64,000 nt of DNA from Acidobacteriota bacterium (GCA_031296105.1 JARLGJ010000033.1:25513-89512), one strand, 5' to 3'. Shown: positions 55,156-63,811, counted from the stretch's first letter. Numbers and translations are program-made. Notes: generated by a model from the sequence alone, not told the origin.

Positions 55156-55419
55156 ATGCCCAGTTTTAGCGTTATCACCGACAAGTGCATCAAAGACATG
55201 AAGTGCATAGCCGTCTGTCAGAAGAAAGCCATCCATCCGCGCAAGGAGGAGGCCGGCTACGACGGCGTCAAGCAGCTCTACATCAACCCCAAAAAGTGCA
55301 TGACATGCGGTTCTTGCGTCGCCATCTGCGAAAACGAGGCCGTCTTCGCCGTTGAGGATCTGCCCGAAGAACTGGCGCACTTCGTCGAGATTAACGCCGA
55401 TTATTTTAAGAAAAAATAG
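55156..55419 (+). CDS. 7Fe/8Fe-type ferredoxin
   Basis: The 87-residue protein has two motif halves, CIKDMKCIAVCQ at about 11-22 and CMTCGSCVAICE at about 50-61. The first has an unusual spacing (Cys11-x5-Cys17-x3-Cys21) that suggests a [3Fe-4S] or altered site. It lies 65 bases after the hydrogenase large subunit and is the likely soluble electron carrier. It ends before the terminator. Confidence 0.85.
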   Translation: MPSFSVITDKCIKDMKCIAVCQKKAIHPRKEEAGYDGVKQLYINPKKCMTCGSCVAICENEAVFAVEDLPEELAHFVEINADYFKKK

Positions 55420-55494
55420 AAACGTCATCCTGTGCGCCTCCTTCACGTTCTGGCGGCGGCTCTCGCGTGCCGCGCTTGTTCCCAGAACGCCTGC

Positions 55495-55535
55495 CCCGTG
55501 CCAGCGGTGACCCCGTACTGGCACGGGACGTTTTT
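55495..55535 (+). terminator. terminator of hydrogenase operon
   Basis: CCCGTGCCAG and CTGGCACGGG pair as a 10-bp stem with a 13-base loop, followed by ACG and TTTTT. It ends the transcript after the ferredoxin gene. Confidence 0.8.
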
Positions 55536-55603
55536 CCGGGCATCTCGCCTCTCTGGAGCTGCGCTCCATTTTGGCGCATTGCTCAATACTGAAACACTCC
55601 AAC

Positions 55604-55620
55604 TGCTCCGCCACGGAGCA
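55604..55620 (+). promoter_or_regulatory. TGCTC-N7-GAGCA palindrome, possible activator site
   Basis: TGCTC-N7-GAGCA has the same spacing and core as the tandem palindromes at 46516-46559, lacking only the outer G/C pair. It lies 33 bases before moaA paralogue 3. No convincing sigma-54 -24/-12 pair is visible between it and the gene, so its function is uncertain. Confidence 0.35.
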
Positions 55621-55652
55621 ACTTGGCATGCTCCCATAGGACTGGAGAATAA

Positions 55653-56666
55653 ATGCCAGCCGAGTTGCAAATCATTCGTCCCTCAGTGCACGGCTCTCCC
55701 GAGCCGGAAGCTCACGCCGTGCTGCAGCGTCTTCAGCTTCTCCGCCTCTCCGTCACCGATCTTTGTAATCTCCGCTGCCGGTATTGCATGCCGCGTGCGG
55801 GCGTGCCGCGGCTCGCCCACAATGAGATACTTTCCTTCGAACATCTTGTCCGGCTCGTTGAATGGCTTGCCGCGGGCACCGGTCTTACACGCATCCGCCT
55901 TACCGGCGGCGAGCCGCTGGCCCGGCCGGGTATTGAGGCCCTCATCCGCCAGCTCAAATCGATTGAGCGTATCCGTGAAATTTCACTGACCACCAACGCC
56001 ACGCTGCTCGCGCCCCGCGCCGAGGCTCTCAAACTGGCTGGCCTTAGCCGGGTAAACATCTCGCTCGACTCGGTCGATCCCGAGCGGTTCGCGCAGGTCA
56101 CCCGCGGCGGCAACTTGCAGCGCGCCCTGGACGGCATCCGCGCGGCGCGGCATGCAGGACTCACGCCCATCAAGATCAACGCCGTTCTCCGCCGTTCCAC
56201 CTGGCAAAAGGACGTGCCGCAGCTTCTTGATTTCGCCGCCGCCCATGGATTTGAAATCCGTTTCATCGAGCTGATGCGCACGGGAACCGAGCGCGAGTGG
56301 TGCGAATCCGAATTCGTTGCCGCCGGCGAAGTCTGCCGCGGGCTTGGCGTGCCGCTCACTCTCTGTTCCGGTCCGGCAAAGGGATCGGCGCGGCGCACCA
56401 TGTTGGAATGGCGCGGACGCTTGCATCCGGTGGGATGGATCACGCCGCGTTCACATCCCTTTTGCGCCAGTTGCGACCGCCTGCGCCTGGATACACGCGG
56501 ACTTCTGCGCCGCTGCCTTATGGATCCACAAACCTTCGACCTTTGCCGCACCCTTGCCGAGGAAAGTGAACTCTCGGCCCGCCGGCGTTTCGCCGCATAC
56601 ATCGCGGCCAAGCGTCCCCCAAGCTTCATGGACACTTCGTGCTCCATGAGCCAGATTGGAGGTTAA
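55653..56666 (+). CDS. moaA: GTP 3',8-cyclase MoaA (paralogue 3)
   Basis: The 337-residue radical SAM enzyme has N-terminal cluster CNLRCRYC, SAM motif GGEPL, C-terminal cluster CASCDRLRLDTRGLLRRCLM, and the terminal GG. It catalyses the first step of molybdenum cofactor synthesis. It follows the hydrogenase operon beyond a terminator. The GGAG ahead of ATG 55653 is good. It is the most divergent of the three copies in the window (GCV/T-poor linker, LGVPLTLCSGPAKG). Confidence 0.9.
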   Translation: MPAELQIIRPSVHGSPEPEAHAVLQRLQLLRLSVTDLCNLRCRYCMPRAGVPRLAHNEILSFEHLVRLVEWLAAGTGLTRIRLTGGEPLARPGIEALIRQLKSIERIREISLTTNATLLAPRAEALKLAGLSRVNISLDSVDPERFAQVTRGGNLQRALDGIRAARHAGLTPIKINAVLRRSTWQKDVPQLLDFAAAHGFEIRFIELMRTGTEREWCESEFVAAGEVCRGLGVPLTLCSGPAKGSARRTMLEWRGRLHPVGWITPRSHPFCASCDRLRLDTRGLLRRCLMDPQTFDLCRTLAEESELSARRRFAAYIAAKRPPSFMDTSCSMSQIGG

Positions 56667-56668
56667 CT

Positions 56669-56980
56669 ATGCCTGTCCATGCAGCCGCTGATTCTCTGGC
56701 GATGGCCCGCGAATATCACATTCAGGTTGGCACTCTGTGCCCCTTCGTCCGCGTGCGCATCTTCCGCCGCGACGATGCCAGCTTTCAGTTCCAGCTAAGC
56801 CACTTCCTGAAAACATCGATTCAGTATTTGCCCTATGCCGTCGATTGCATCGCCGCCGACGACGAGGATGCCGCCATTCACCAACTCGAGCAAAACATGC
56901 ATGGCTTTTACGAACAAGCGCTGCATCGCGGCTATACGCCGTCCGCTTCGTGGTTGGTGCCCAACCCTTCTTACCACTGA
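56669..56980 (+). CDS. small protein co-transcribed with moaA, unknown
   Basis: The 103-residue protein starts 2 bases after the moaA stop, with TTGGAGG upstream. It begins MPVHAAADSLAMAREYH. It is mixed alpha/beta with an acidic region (AVDCIAADDEDAAIHQLEQNM) and a Pro/Tyr tail. No family is recognised. Its coupling to moaA suggests a link to cofactor synthesis. Confidence 0.6.
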   Translation: MPVHAAADSLAMAREYHIQVGTLCPFVRVRIFRRDDASFQFQLSHFLKTSIQYLPYAVDCIAADDEDAAIHQLEQNMHGFYEQALHRGYTPSASWLVPNPSYH

Positions 56981-57011
56981 CCGTACACTCTCTCTGCGGC
57001 CTGGTAAGCAC

Positions 57012-57380
57012 TCAGCGGCAATGGCGGAAGACGAGATCCACCAGTTCGCGATACATATCCTCGGCCTCTGCGTCGGTGCCGCTTTTGATTGCGTGCGTGG
57101 CGCAGTGGCGCAGATGATTTTGCATGAGCCTCCGGCTCACCGAGCGCAGGCTCTGATGCACCGACGAAATCTGAATCATAATGTCGGCGCAGTAACGATC
57201 CTCTTCGATCATCTTCTGCAGGCCGCGAATCTGGCCTTCGATACGGCGCAGGCGCACCAGGTTGGACTTCTTCAGCTCCGGCTCAACCTTTAAGGCATGG
57301 CGCACGGCGCCATCCGCGCCGGAGGTGCAACAAGGGGGCAAGCTGTGGGTTGCAGGCTTCTTCGTGGCTCTTTTCGGCAT
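57012..57380 (-). CDS. csoR: CsoR-family copper-type repressor
   Basis: The 122-residue all-helical protein has Cys64, His89 and Cys93, spaced 25 and 4 apart exactly as in the copper site of M. tuberculosis CsoR (36/61/65). The pattern RLRRIEGQIRGLQKMIEE is typical. An N-terminal extension includes CC at 17-18. A matching operator, ATACCC-N5-GGGTAT, lies at 63957 in front of the TonB receptor. The TrmO-HMA fusion gene, with a copper-type domain, is the next gene upstream. Confidence 0.88.
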   Translation of the reverse strand: MPKRATKKPATHSLPPCCTSGADGAVRHALKVEPELKKSNLVRLRRIEGQIRGLQKMIEEDRYCADIMIQISSVHQSLRSVSRRLMQNHLRHCATHAIKSGTDAEAEDMYRELVDLVFRHCR

Positions 57381-57462
57381 TACTCACAAGTCCGCGCCGC
57401 TAACGGCGCCCATAAATGTAACTTCAAATCGGCATCCAGTTTAACGGCCCTGCCTGCATCCA

Positions 57463-58278
57463 TCAACCACGGCGTACGGGACGCGCCGGAAATCCCAGTT
57501 CGCGGACCGCGGCAACAACCTGCAATGCCTTGAGCCGCTTGCGATCATAGGTTACCGCTGCCGAACCGATGGCCACGGATTCCACGCTCACGCCCTCCAT
57601 GGCGCGCAGCGTCTTGCGTACGCGAGCCACGCATTTTTCACAACTCATGCCGGAGATCGACATTTGCAGCCGCTTCGGTTCTGCCGCGTCACTCTTCTTC
57701 ATAAACCGGTCATCGGCGACCTGCCGCGGATTGCGGTTGGCGGCAAACCATCCGGGACGGCTCTTGGGATGACTGTCGAACTCAGGGATGTAGGGCTTGA
57801 TGTCCAGCAGAGGGGCGCCGTCCACAATGTCCACGTCGGCGACTTCAATGCGGTCTTCATGCACGGCCAGCAGGCGGACGGCGGAAATCCCAATGGGATT
57901 GAAGCGCGCGGGAGCGCGGGTGGCAAACTGGCCGTGCTGCTGGGTATCGAGGAATGGCGTTACCAGAGGCTTGCCTTCCGGGGCCATGTGCAGCCAGAAG
58001 AGCAGCCACACACGATCAAAACCATCCAGATCCAGCAGCGCCTCACGATATGGCTTGTCAATCCAGACGGTGGCGCGCGCGCCTTTGGCACGCGAGGGCT
58101 CCAGCGGTGTGCCCTTGGGTTCAGGGAACGGCGTACGGATGGTTCCCAGCACTTTCAACACACAACCGCCCGGCGTCACGCTGCGGCCTGTTTTCCGGCT
58201 GGCGGCAGCGGTGGACTTCAGGGTTTTGGCGCGGGTGGACTTTGTCGCAACGGCTTTACTCGTCTTATTCACTGGCAT
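57463..58278 (-). CDS. TrmO-like (TsaA) domain fused to heavy-metal-associated domain
   Basis: ATG 58278 is preceded by GGGAGA and gives 271 residues. A lysine/alanine-rich start (about 1-35) is followed by a TsaA/YaeB domain (about 40-185; LGTIRTPFPEPKGTPLEP, RFNPIGISAVRLLA). The C-terminal HMA domain (about 200-270) has the metal site MSISGMSCEKCVARV. TrmO methylates a modified adenosine in tRNA, but relatives also occur with metal genes. The fusion to a CxxC metal chaperone suggests a metal-linked function. It overlaps the ABC ATPase gene by 14 bases. Confidence 0.82.
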   Translation of the reverse strand: MPVNKTSKAVATKSTRAKTLKSTAAASRKTGRSVTPGGCVLKVLGTIRTPFPEPKGTPLEPSRAKGARATVWIDKPYREALLDLDGFDRVWLLFWLHMAPEGKPLVTPFLDTQQHGQFATRAPARFNPIGISAVRLLAVHEDRIEVADVDIVDGAPLLDIKPYIPEFDSHPKSRPGWFAANRNPRQVADDRFMKKSDAAEPKRLQMSISGMSCEKCVARVRKTLRAMEGVSVESVAIGSAAVTYDRKRLKALQVVAAVRELGFPARPVRRG

Positions 58279-59068
58279 TCTTTTTCTCCCTGCCCGTAAT
58301 CTCGTCATCGCCGGGCGCAAACACGGTGACGAGGGTCTCTACCTGCTTTCCCATGTACCCGATGCTGACTCTTCGTATGTCAACACAATAAAGCGCTTTC
58401 AGATTGTCTTCGCTCAACGCTTCCCGGGCCGTACCGCAAACGTAGCGCTCCTGCCCGAGCATCAACAGCGCATTGTCTGCCACGGCCAGCGCGTGTTGCG
58501 GGTTATGCGTGGTGAAGACAACGGTAAGTCCGTCGTGGCGGGAAAGGCGAGTGATCCAATCGAGGATCATCGCCTGATTTCTCAGGTCTAGCGCCGAGGT
58601 CGGCTCGTCAAGCAGCAACAGTTCCGCCTCCGACACCACAGCCCGCGCGAAGATCACCAGTTGGCGCTGACCGCCGGAGAGTTCGTGAAAGGGGCGCTGC
58701 GCCAAGTCGGCGACACCGAAGCGCTCCAAGGCGGCATAAGCGGCGTCGCGGTCGGTTTGGGTTGGCGTGGAGAACAGGCCAATCTTGCGCGCGCGCCCCA
58801 TCAGCACCATGTCCAGGCTCGTGTAGTCAAAACTAACCTGGAAGATCTGCGGGACAAAGCCCACGCTGACATGCTGGTGAACCGAGCCCGCCAACGGCTT
58901 CATGGCGCCCAGCAGGATCTTGAGCAGCGTCGTTTTGCCACAGCCATTCGGTCCGAGCAGGGCGAAGACCTCGCCACGCTTCACTTGCGCGGAGTAGTCG
59001 CGGAACACCCAGTCGCCTGGCTGGTAGGCATGGCCGAGGCCCTTGAAGGCGATTACGGGATCAGTCAT
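58265..59068 (-). CDS. ABC transporter ATPase, FecE type
   Basis: The 267-residue protein drives metal-chelate uptake. Walker A is GPNGCGKTT, the signature is LSGGQRQL, Walker B is LLLLDEPTSALD, and the H-loop is TTHN. ATG 59068 overlaps the permease gene. It pairs with the FecCD permease at 59061 and the binding protein at 60102. Confidence 0.92.
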   Translation of the reverse strand: MTDPVIAFKGLGHAYQPGDWVFRDYSAQVKRGEVFALLGPNGCGKTTLLKILLGAMKPLAGSVHQHVSVGFVPQIFQVSFDYTSLDMVLMGRARKIGLFSTPTQTDRDAAYAALERFGVADLAQRPFHELSGGQRQLVIFARAVVSEAELLLLDEPTSALDLRNQAMILDWITRLSRHDGLTVVFTTHNPQHALAVADNALLMLGQERYVCGTAREALSEDNLKALYCVDIRRVSIGYMGKQVETLVTVFAPGDDEITGREKKNASE

Positions 59069-60098
59069 GGATCCATCCCTTGGACTGCGTCTTCCAGAAG
59101 AGAATGGCAAAGACCGGTGCGCCGACGATTCCCGTCAGCAGGCCAATGGGGATTTCCTGGCTGGCCATGCTGCGCGCCAGGTCGTCCATGGTAAGCAGAT
59201 AAATGCCGCCAAGGAATCCGGACGCTGGCAGAAGTTTGGAATGCTCCGGGCCGACCAGCATCCGCGCCAGATGTGGAATGATCAGCCCGACCCAACCCAC
59301 GCCGCCACTGACGGAGACCTGCGAAGCCACCAGCAGTACGACAAACGCGATCACGATCCAACGCAATCGTTCCAGGTTGGTGCCCAGCATTGCGGCATCG
59401 GTCTCATTCAAGGAGAACAGGTTGATGCGCCAGCGCAGCAGCAGCAATCCGCAGCCGGCCAACAAGGTAGCGGCCGCCACGATGGTGACTTTCTGGTAGG
59501 TGGCACTGGCAAAGCTGCCAAGCAGCCAATAGGTGATGCCCGGCAACTGCGTCTGCGGGTCGGCATAATACTGGGCCAGTCCGAGAAACGACGAAAAGAA
59601 GCTGCCGATGATGATGCCTGACAGCACTAATGCCAGCGTGCTGGTACGGCCGGCAAGCCTGGCCAGGACAAACGCCAGCAGCAATCCCACCAGGCCGAAT
59701 CCAAATGCCATGGCCACAATGCCCATCGGCTGCCATCCCAGCAGGATGGCCAGTACTCCACCAAGCGAGGCTCCCTGGGAAACGCCTACCACGTCCGGGC
59801 CCACCAGGGGATTGCGGAAGACGCCTTGCATGGTGGCTCCGGCAAGAGCCAATCCCACGCCGCAAAGCGTGACCATGAGAATGCGCGGCAGGCGGATAAT
59901 TTCAACCACCACCCAGGGCACATCGTAGAAAGTGCCGCCGGCGTGCCACAGCCTGGTGTGCAGTAGCACGCGCAGGATCTCCGTTGTGTGCAGCCGGAAG
60001 CGTCCGAGGCCAAGCGACAGCACCATCTCCGCCAACAGCAACGCAAACAGAATCAGGGTCAACAGGCCCGCGTGTTTGTGTGTCCAATGAAATCTCAT
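59061..60098 (-). CDS. ABC transporter permease, FecCD/BtuC type
   Basis: The 345-residue integral membrane protein has about ten helices. Its family motifs are GVGLALAGATMQGVFRNPLVGPDVVGVSQGA, SVSGGVGWVGLIIPHLAR, and GEIPIGLLTGIVGAPVF-like SQEIPIGLLTGIVGAPVFAIL. It imports iron-siderophore, cobalamin, molybdate or similar chelates. ATG 60098 follows the previous stop with overlap. Confidence 0.92.
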   Translation of the reverse strand: MRFHWTHKHAGLLTLILFALLLAEMVLSLGLGRFRLHTTEILRVLLHTRLWHAGGTFYDVPWVVVEIIRLPRILMVTLCGVGLALAGATMQGVFRNPLVGPDVVGVSQGASLGGVLAILLGWQPMGIVAMAFGFGLVGLLLAFVLARLAGRTSTLALVLSGIIIGSFFSSFLGLAQYYADPQTQLPGITYWLLGSFASATYQKVTIVAAATLLAGCGLLLLRWRINLFSLNETDAAMLGTNLERLRWIVIAFVVLLVASQVSVSGGVGWVGLIIPHLARMLVGPEHSKLLPASGFLGGIYLLTMDDLARSMASQEIPIGLLTGIVGAPVFAILFWKTQSKGWIHD

Positions 60099-60101
60099 CA
60101 C

Positions 60102-61220
60102 TTATTGCTCCGCTCCGCGACGGAAGCGTTCGTATCCGGCGGATGGCAGGTTTTCGTTAAAGAAGATGGCGCGGTCAATATCGTCCTCGCTGAGCGCAAA
60201 TCCATAAATCTGCTGGTAGGCTGCGCGATATACGCCGCGCAGTTGCCGCGGCAGTTCGGGATGGAAGATCTCCGCCATCCAGGCAAGCAATAGCGGATCT
60301 TCAATCGCATCGTTGGTGTAGGAATGTTGCGGTAATTCATAGACACGACGTTCCTTCACCGCACGCAGCACGCTGCATTCCGGCATGTTGTAAATGTCCC
60401 GCGGACTCACGTCGTGGCTGCTGGCGTAGGGAGACATCATCACGTTGGGATCAAGCAACAGGATGTCGGGATCGAGCGCGATAATCTGCTCCAGGTTGAT
60501 TTGCCCATTCAGACGGAAGTTCGCCGCAAGATTCGTGCCGCCGGCCTCCTCAATGCTGCTGCCCATTGCGTAGTAGCCACCCGGCACGGACCACATGCCG
60601 CGCCCGGCATGAACCAGCAGCACGCGCGGGCGATGGGCCGCCGGAATTCCGCCGAGTTGCCCGGCCAATTGCCTGCGCTGCGCCGCATCCCAGTTCAGCA
60701 ACTGCATTACGCGCGGCCCCTGCATGGTGGCCCTGCCCACCAGTTGCCACAGGCTCTGGCGCGACTTGCGCGCGTCGCGCGGCATAAAGTTCACTTCCAC
60801 CAGTCCCGGCATGCCTATCTTGCGCAGAACCTCGGCCTGCTGCTTGTGCACGAACAGTGCGTCGGGGTGGACTTTCAATAATTGCTCGGGCTCCGGAATG
60901 ATCATGCGCCCCACGACGGGAAGGCGTTCGGTGCCGGGGTACACTTTTCCCAGCAAGCCGTAGCTTCCCCACTCGCGCGCGACGTTGGAGACGGCAAGCA
61001 GGTTTTGCGAGCCTCCATTAATGGTGGTGTACGCCGAGAGAATGACGGGCAGCACTACGGCCCGATGTGCCGGGAACACCGCTGCTTCGCGGGCAGGGGG
61101 CCTTACCGTTGGCGGCGCAGCCGAGACCACAATGGCGGCCACGCACAACAAGCCAAGCAGCAGAGAAGACAATAGCTCCGCAGTGTTCTGTAAAAACGAA
61201 TTTGGTTTGCTGCTCATCAT
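60102..61220 (-). CDS. periplasmic binding protein, FecB/BtuF type
   Basis: The chain of about 372 residues begins with a hydrophobic signal (AELLSSLLLGLLCVAAIVVSAAP). It has the class III fold with two lobes (VVLPVILSAYTTI, QIIALDPDILLLDPN, VKERRVYELPQH). It binds the substrate of the FecCD permease. No lipoprotein cysteine is visible. ATG at 61220 (second ATG 61217) is the likely start, with a weak ribosome binding site. It is the first of the three ABC genes. Confidence 0.85.
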   Translation of the reverse strand: MMSSKPNSFLQNTAELLSSLLLGLLCVAAIVVSAAPPTVRPPAREAAVFPAHRAVVLPVILSAYTTINGGSQNLLAVSNVAREWGSYGLLGKVYPGTERLPVVGRMIIPEPEQLLKVHPDALFVHKQQAEVLRKIGMPGLVEVNFMPRDARKSRQSLWQLVGRATMQGPRVMQLLNWDAAQRRQLAGQLGGIPAAHRPRVLLVHAGRGMWSVPGGYYAMGSSIEEAGGTNLAANFRLNGQINLEQIIALDPDILLLDPNVMMSPYASSHDVSPRDIYNMPECSVLRAVKERRVYELPQHSYTNDAIEDPLLLAWMAEIFHPELPRQLRGVYRAAYQQIYGFALSEDDIDRAIFFNENLPSAGYERFRRGAEQ

Positions 61221-61300
61221 CCGCTGAAGTCCCGAACCATCCGCGTTGGTTTTGTAACGGCGGGTGCGCCGATGGCAGCGCACCCGCCTTGCTTGCGGCT

Positions 61301-63811
61301 CTAGAACGTACTCTGAACACGGAAGGTGGCCGTAACCGGCGCTCCAGGGAAAAACCAGCCATAGCTGCTGGCGGAGGTCGTGTACCGGTGATCAAACAGG
61401 TTGGTAACGTTGGCAATCACGCGATAGTGCTTGGCAAACTTGTAACCGAGCATCGCATCCACCGTTCCATAAGCTGGCAGGGTAACGTAGCGTGTGGGTG
61501 TGGTCGAAGGAACAAGGTTCGAGGTGAAACGTGACGCGGCGGTAACACCGGCGCCTGCTTCCAGTCCCTTCAGCGTTCCCCCGGTGAACTCGTGCGTGGC
61601 AAAGATGCGCAGCGTCTCCTTGGAGACGTTAGGCACCGTCGAGCCCACCACGTAGCTTGCGTTGTTGCCCTCGCGCACATCGGTGAACGCATAGGCCGTC
61701 AACAGATCCCATCCCTTGCCCAGGCGATACTTGCCGTCCAGTTCAAAGCCGCGGCTGTGCGTGTGCCCGGCCGAAACTTCAAATCCCTCGGTAGCAAGAG
61801 TCGGATCGGGGTCGGAGACAATCATGTTGTTAAGCTGCAACTTGTAGATTGCCGCCGTCAGGTTGAAGCGCTTGGTGATGGCGCTCTTCACGCCGAGTTC
61901 GTACTGTGCGCCGGTCAACGGATCGAAATTCTGAATGACGCCGGTATTCGTGGTGTTTGAACTGTTGGGATAGAACGTGGTGGCATAGTCGGCAAACATC
62001 GTGGTGCTGGGCAGCAGGTCGTACATGGCTCCCACGCGCCAGGATTTGCCGCTATCCGTCTCCGTGCTAAGGCTGTTCTGCGCCTTCGTTACGCTCATGC
62101 CAAACTCGTCAGCGCTCTTCCAGGCCGGGGTGTAGTTGATGCCGGCGGTAATGCGCAGCTTGCTGGTCAAAGCCGCAACATCGCTGACGTACAAGTCCTG
62201 CTGGCGCTCCCAGTACAGACCCCACACGTAGCGCGCGGGGGTTCCGTGCGTGGCCCACACCGGGTTCTCCGGATCGGTAAACGACTTGGTGCCCGACAGC
62301 GCGGACGAGAACATGTTCATGTGGTAGCCGCCCTTGGAGAAGCGGTACCCCGCGGTCATCACGTTTTTTACGTTGCCGAGATTGAAGTGGCCTTCCAACA
62401 TTGCGTCGGAGTCCCAGGTCAATTCCGGTCCCATGTGGATGTCGCCGAAGCTCTCGTTGTAAGTGATGATGGTGCCGGTTGAGTTATAGCTCGGCGTGGC
62501 CAGGATCTGCGGCGTCTCGCGGCCGGTGCGGGTCAGGCTGCCTCCCCAGTGCACGCGCCAATTCTGATTAAAGCGGTGCTCGTAAGCGGCGTGCACGTCG
62601 TGGGCGTTGTACGTCCAGTGCGAGCTTGGACTGTACAGATTGATCCAGGTGCTCAGGTTGCCGAAACTCTTGAGCGCCCCTGTACTGCTCACCAGTCCGT
62701 AGCCGGGCAGTCCGCTGTAAGGATTGCCGGTTTGCCAGCGGCGCTCGTACTCGAACGTGACAGCATCTTTGGAGCTGAGTGCGCCCTGCACAATGATGGA
62801 AGCGTCACGCTTGGTGTAATCGAAGTTGCGCGCAAACAGCACCGTGTCGCCAATATTCAGGTTCACGCGGGCCAGCCACTTCTTGTTCCTGGTCAGCGGC
62901 TGCGAAAGATCCGCACCCAGGCCCCAACTGCCGTAGGAATCGGTGTTCACCTGGAAGCTGTAGCGGGGCACGGTCAGCGGCTTCTTGGTGATCAGGTTCA
63001 ACACGCCGCCGATCCCGCCCCAGTAGGTGCCATATTCCAGTCCAGCGGCGCCCTTGAGCACCTCGATCTGATCCACTGAACCCAGCCAGCCGATATTGCC
63101 GTTGGACTGCGAGTCCCACAGCCCGTTGCGCAGCGTTTGACTAACGGCAAATCCGCGAATGTACGTGCTGCCCTGCGCGTCCAGCGGATAGTAGGACGGA
63201 TACGTATTGGTCACACCAGCCACGTTCACTTCCGCGCCCACCGCGCTGGTGATGTTCTGGTCGTCAAGCACCTTGGCCGGCACGATAACAACATCCTGCG
63301 CCACCCAACTGTCCGGCAGTTCGGCTTTGCTACCGGTTGTGCTGGAGGTCACCACGTAGTCTTTTTTCCCGGGCGCGTCCGGCGCTTCGCCAATCAGCGG
63401 CTTGGCCGCCAAAACGTCCAGCGACTCGCGATGAGACGCAATCTTCAGCGTCAGCTTGACCGGTGCGGTTTCCGCCGTAAGTTCAACATGGACGGTGGCA
63501 AGCTCAAAACCACGGGCCGTGGCTTGCACGCGATAACTGCCGGCGGCAATCCCGGTCACGGCGAATCCGCCATCCGCTCTGGTGACAGCGGTCCCAGCCA
63601 CTTTGCCCGCGGCATTGACGACGGTGATTTTTGCACCAGCAACAACCGCCTGCGAACTGTCAACGACGGAACCTTTCAAGACCGTGGCGGCGGGAGTTTC
63701 AGCCCAGGTGGATACCGCCAGCAAGACAGGCAGTAAGAAACAGGGAAACAACAGGCGGCAGTTGCGCGCCAGCCGTTCCCATAGGAACTTTGATGACTCC
63801 GAGTGCTTCAT
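61301..63811 (-). CDS. TonB-dependent outer-membrane receptor with carboxypeptidase-like N-terminal domain
   Basis: ATG 63811 is preceded by AAAAAGGGGAGG and gives 836 residues. After a signal peptide (LLPVLLAVSTWA) comes a carboxypeptidase-regulatory-like domain (TVLKGSVVDSSQAVVAGAKITVVNAAG, about 40-120). A plug domain follows (TYIRGFAVSQTLRNGLWDSQSNG, DQIEVLKGAAGLEYG, about 175-290), then the 22-strand barrel, ending FRVQSTF. It is siderophore- or chelate-receptor-like and is followed by the FecBCD genes, so the set is one importer. The ligand could be iron, copper or a molybdenum-containing chelate. A CsoR-type operator lies about 150 bases upstream. Confidence 0.88.
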   Translation of the reverse strand: MKHSESSKFLWERLARNCRLLFPCFLLPVLLAVSTWAETPAATVLKGSVVDSSQAVVAGAKITVVNAAGKVAGTAVTRADGGFAVTGIAAGSYRVQATARGFELATVHVELTAETAPVKLTLKIASHRESLDVLAAKPLIGEAPDAPGKKDYVVTSSTTGSKAELPDSWVAQDVVIVPAKVLDDQNITSAVGAEVNVAGVTNTYPSYYPLDAQGSTYIRGFAVSQTLRNGLWDSQSNGNIGWLGSVDQIEVLKGAAGLEYGTYWGGIGGVLNLITKKPLTVPRYSFQVNTDSYGSWGLGADLSQPLTRNKKWLARVNLNIGDTVLFARNFDYTKRDASIIVQGALSSKDAVTFEYERRWQTGNPYSGLPGYGLVSSTGALKSFGNLSTWINLYSPSSHWTYNAHDVHAAYEHRFNQNWRVHWGGSLTRTGRETPQILATPSYNSTGTIITYNESFGDIHMGPELTWDSDAMLEGHFNLGNVKNVMTAGYRFSKGGYHMNMFSSALSGTKSFTDPENPVWATHGTPARYVWGLYWERQQDLYVSDVAALTSKLRITAGINYTPAWKSADEFGMSVTKAQNSLSTETDSGKSWRVGAMYDLLPSTTMFADYATTFYPNSSNTTNTGVIQNFDPLTGAQYELGVKSAITKRFNLTAAIYKLQLNNMIVSDPDPTLATEGFEVSAGHTHSRGFELDGKYRLGKGWDLLTAYAFTDVREGNNASYVVGSTVPNVSKETLRIFATHEFTGGTLKGLEAGAGVTAASRFTSNLVPSTTPTRYVTLPAYGTVDAMLGYKFAKHYRVIANVTNLFDHRYTTSASSYGWFFPGAPVTATFRVQSTF

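Noticed and set aside
55518..55535. TGGCACGGGACG as a sigma-54 -24 element
   Set aside because: It is the right arm of the terminator hairpin and lacks a TTGC -12 element.
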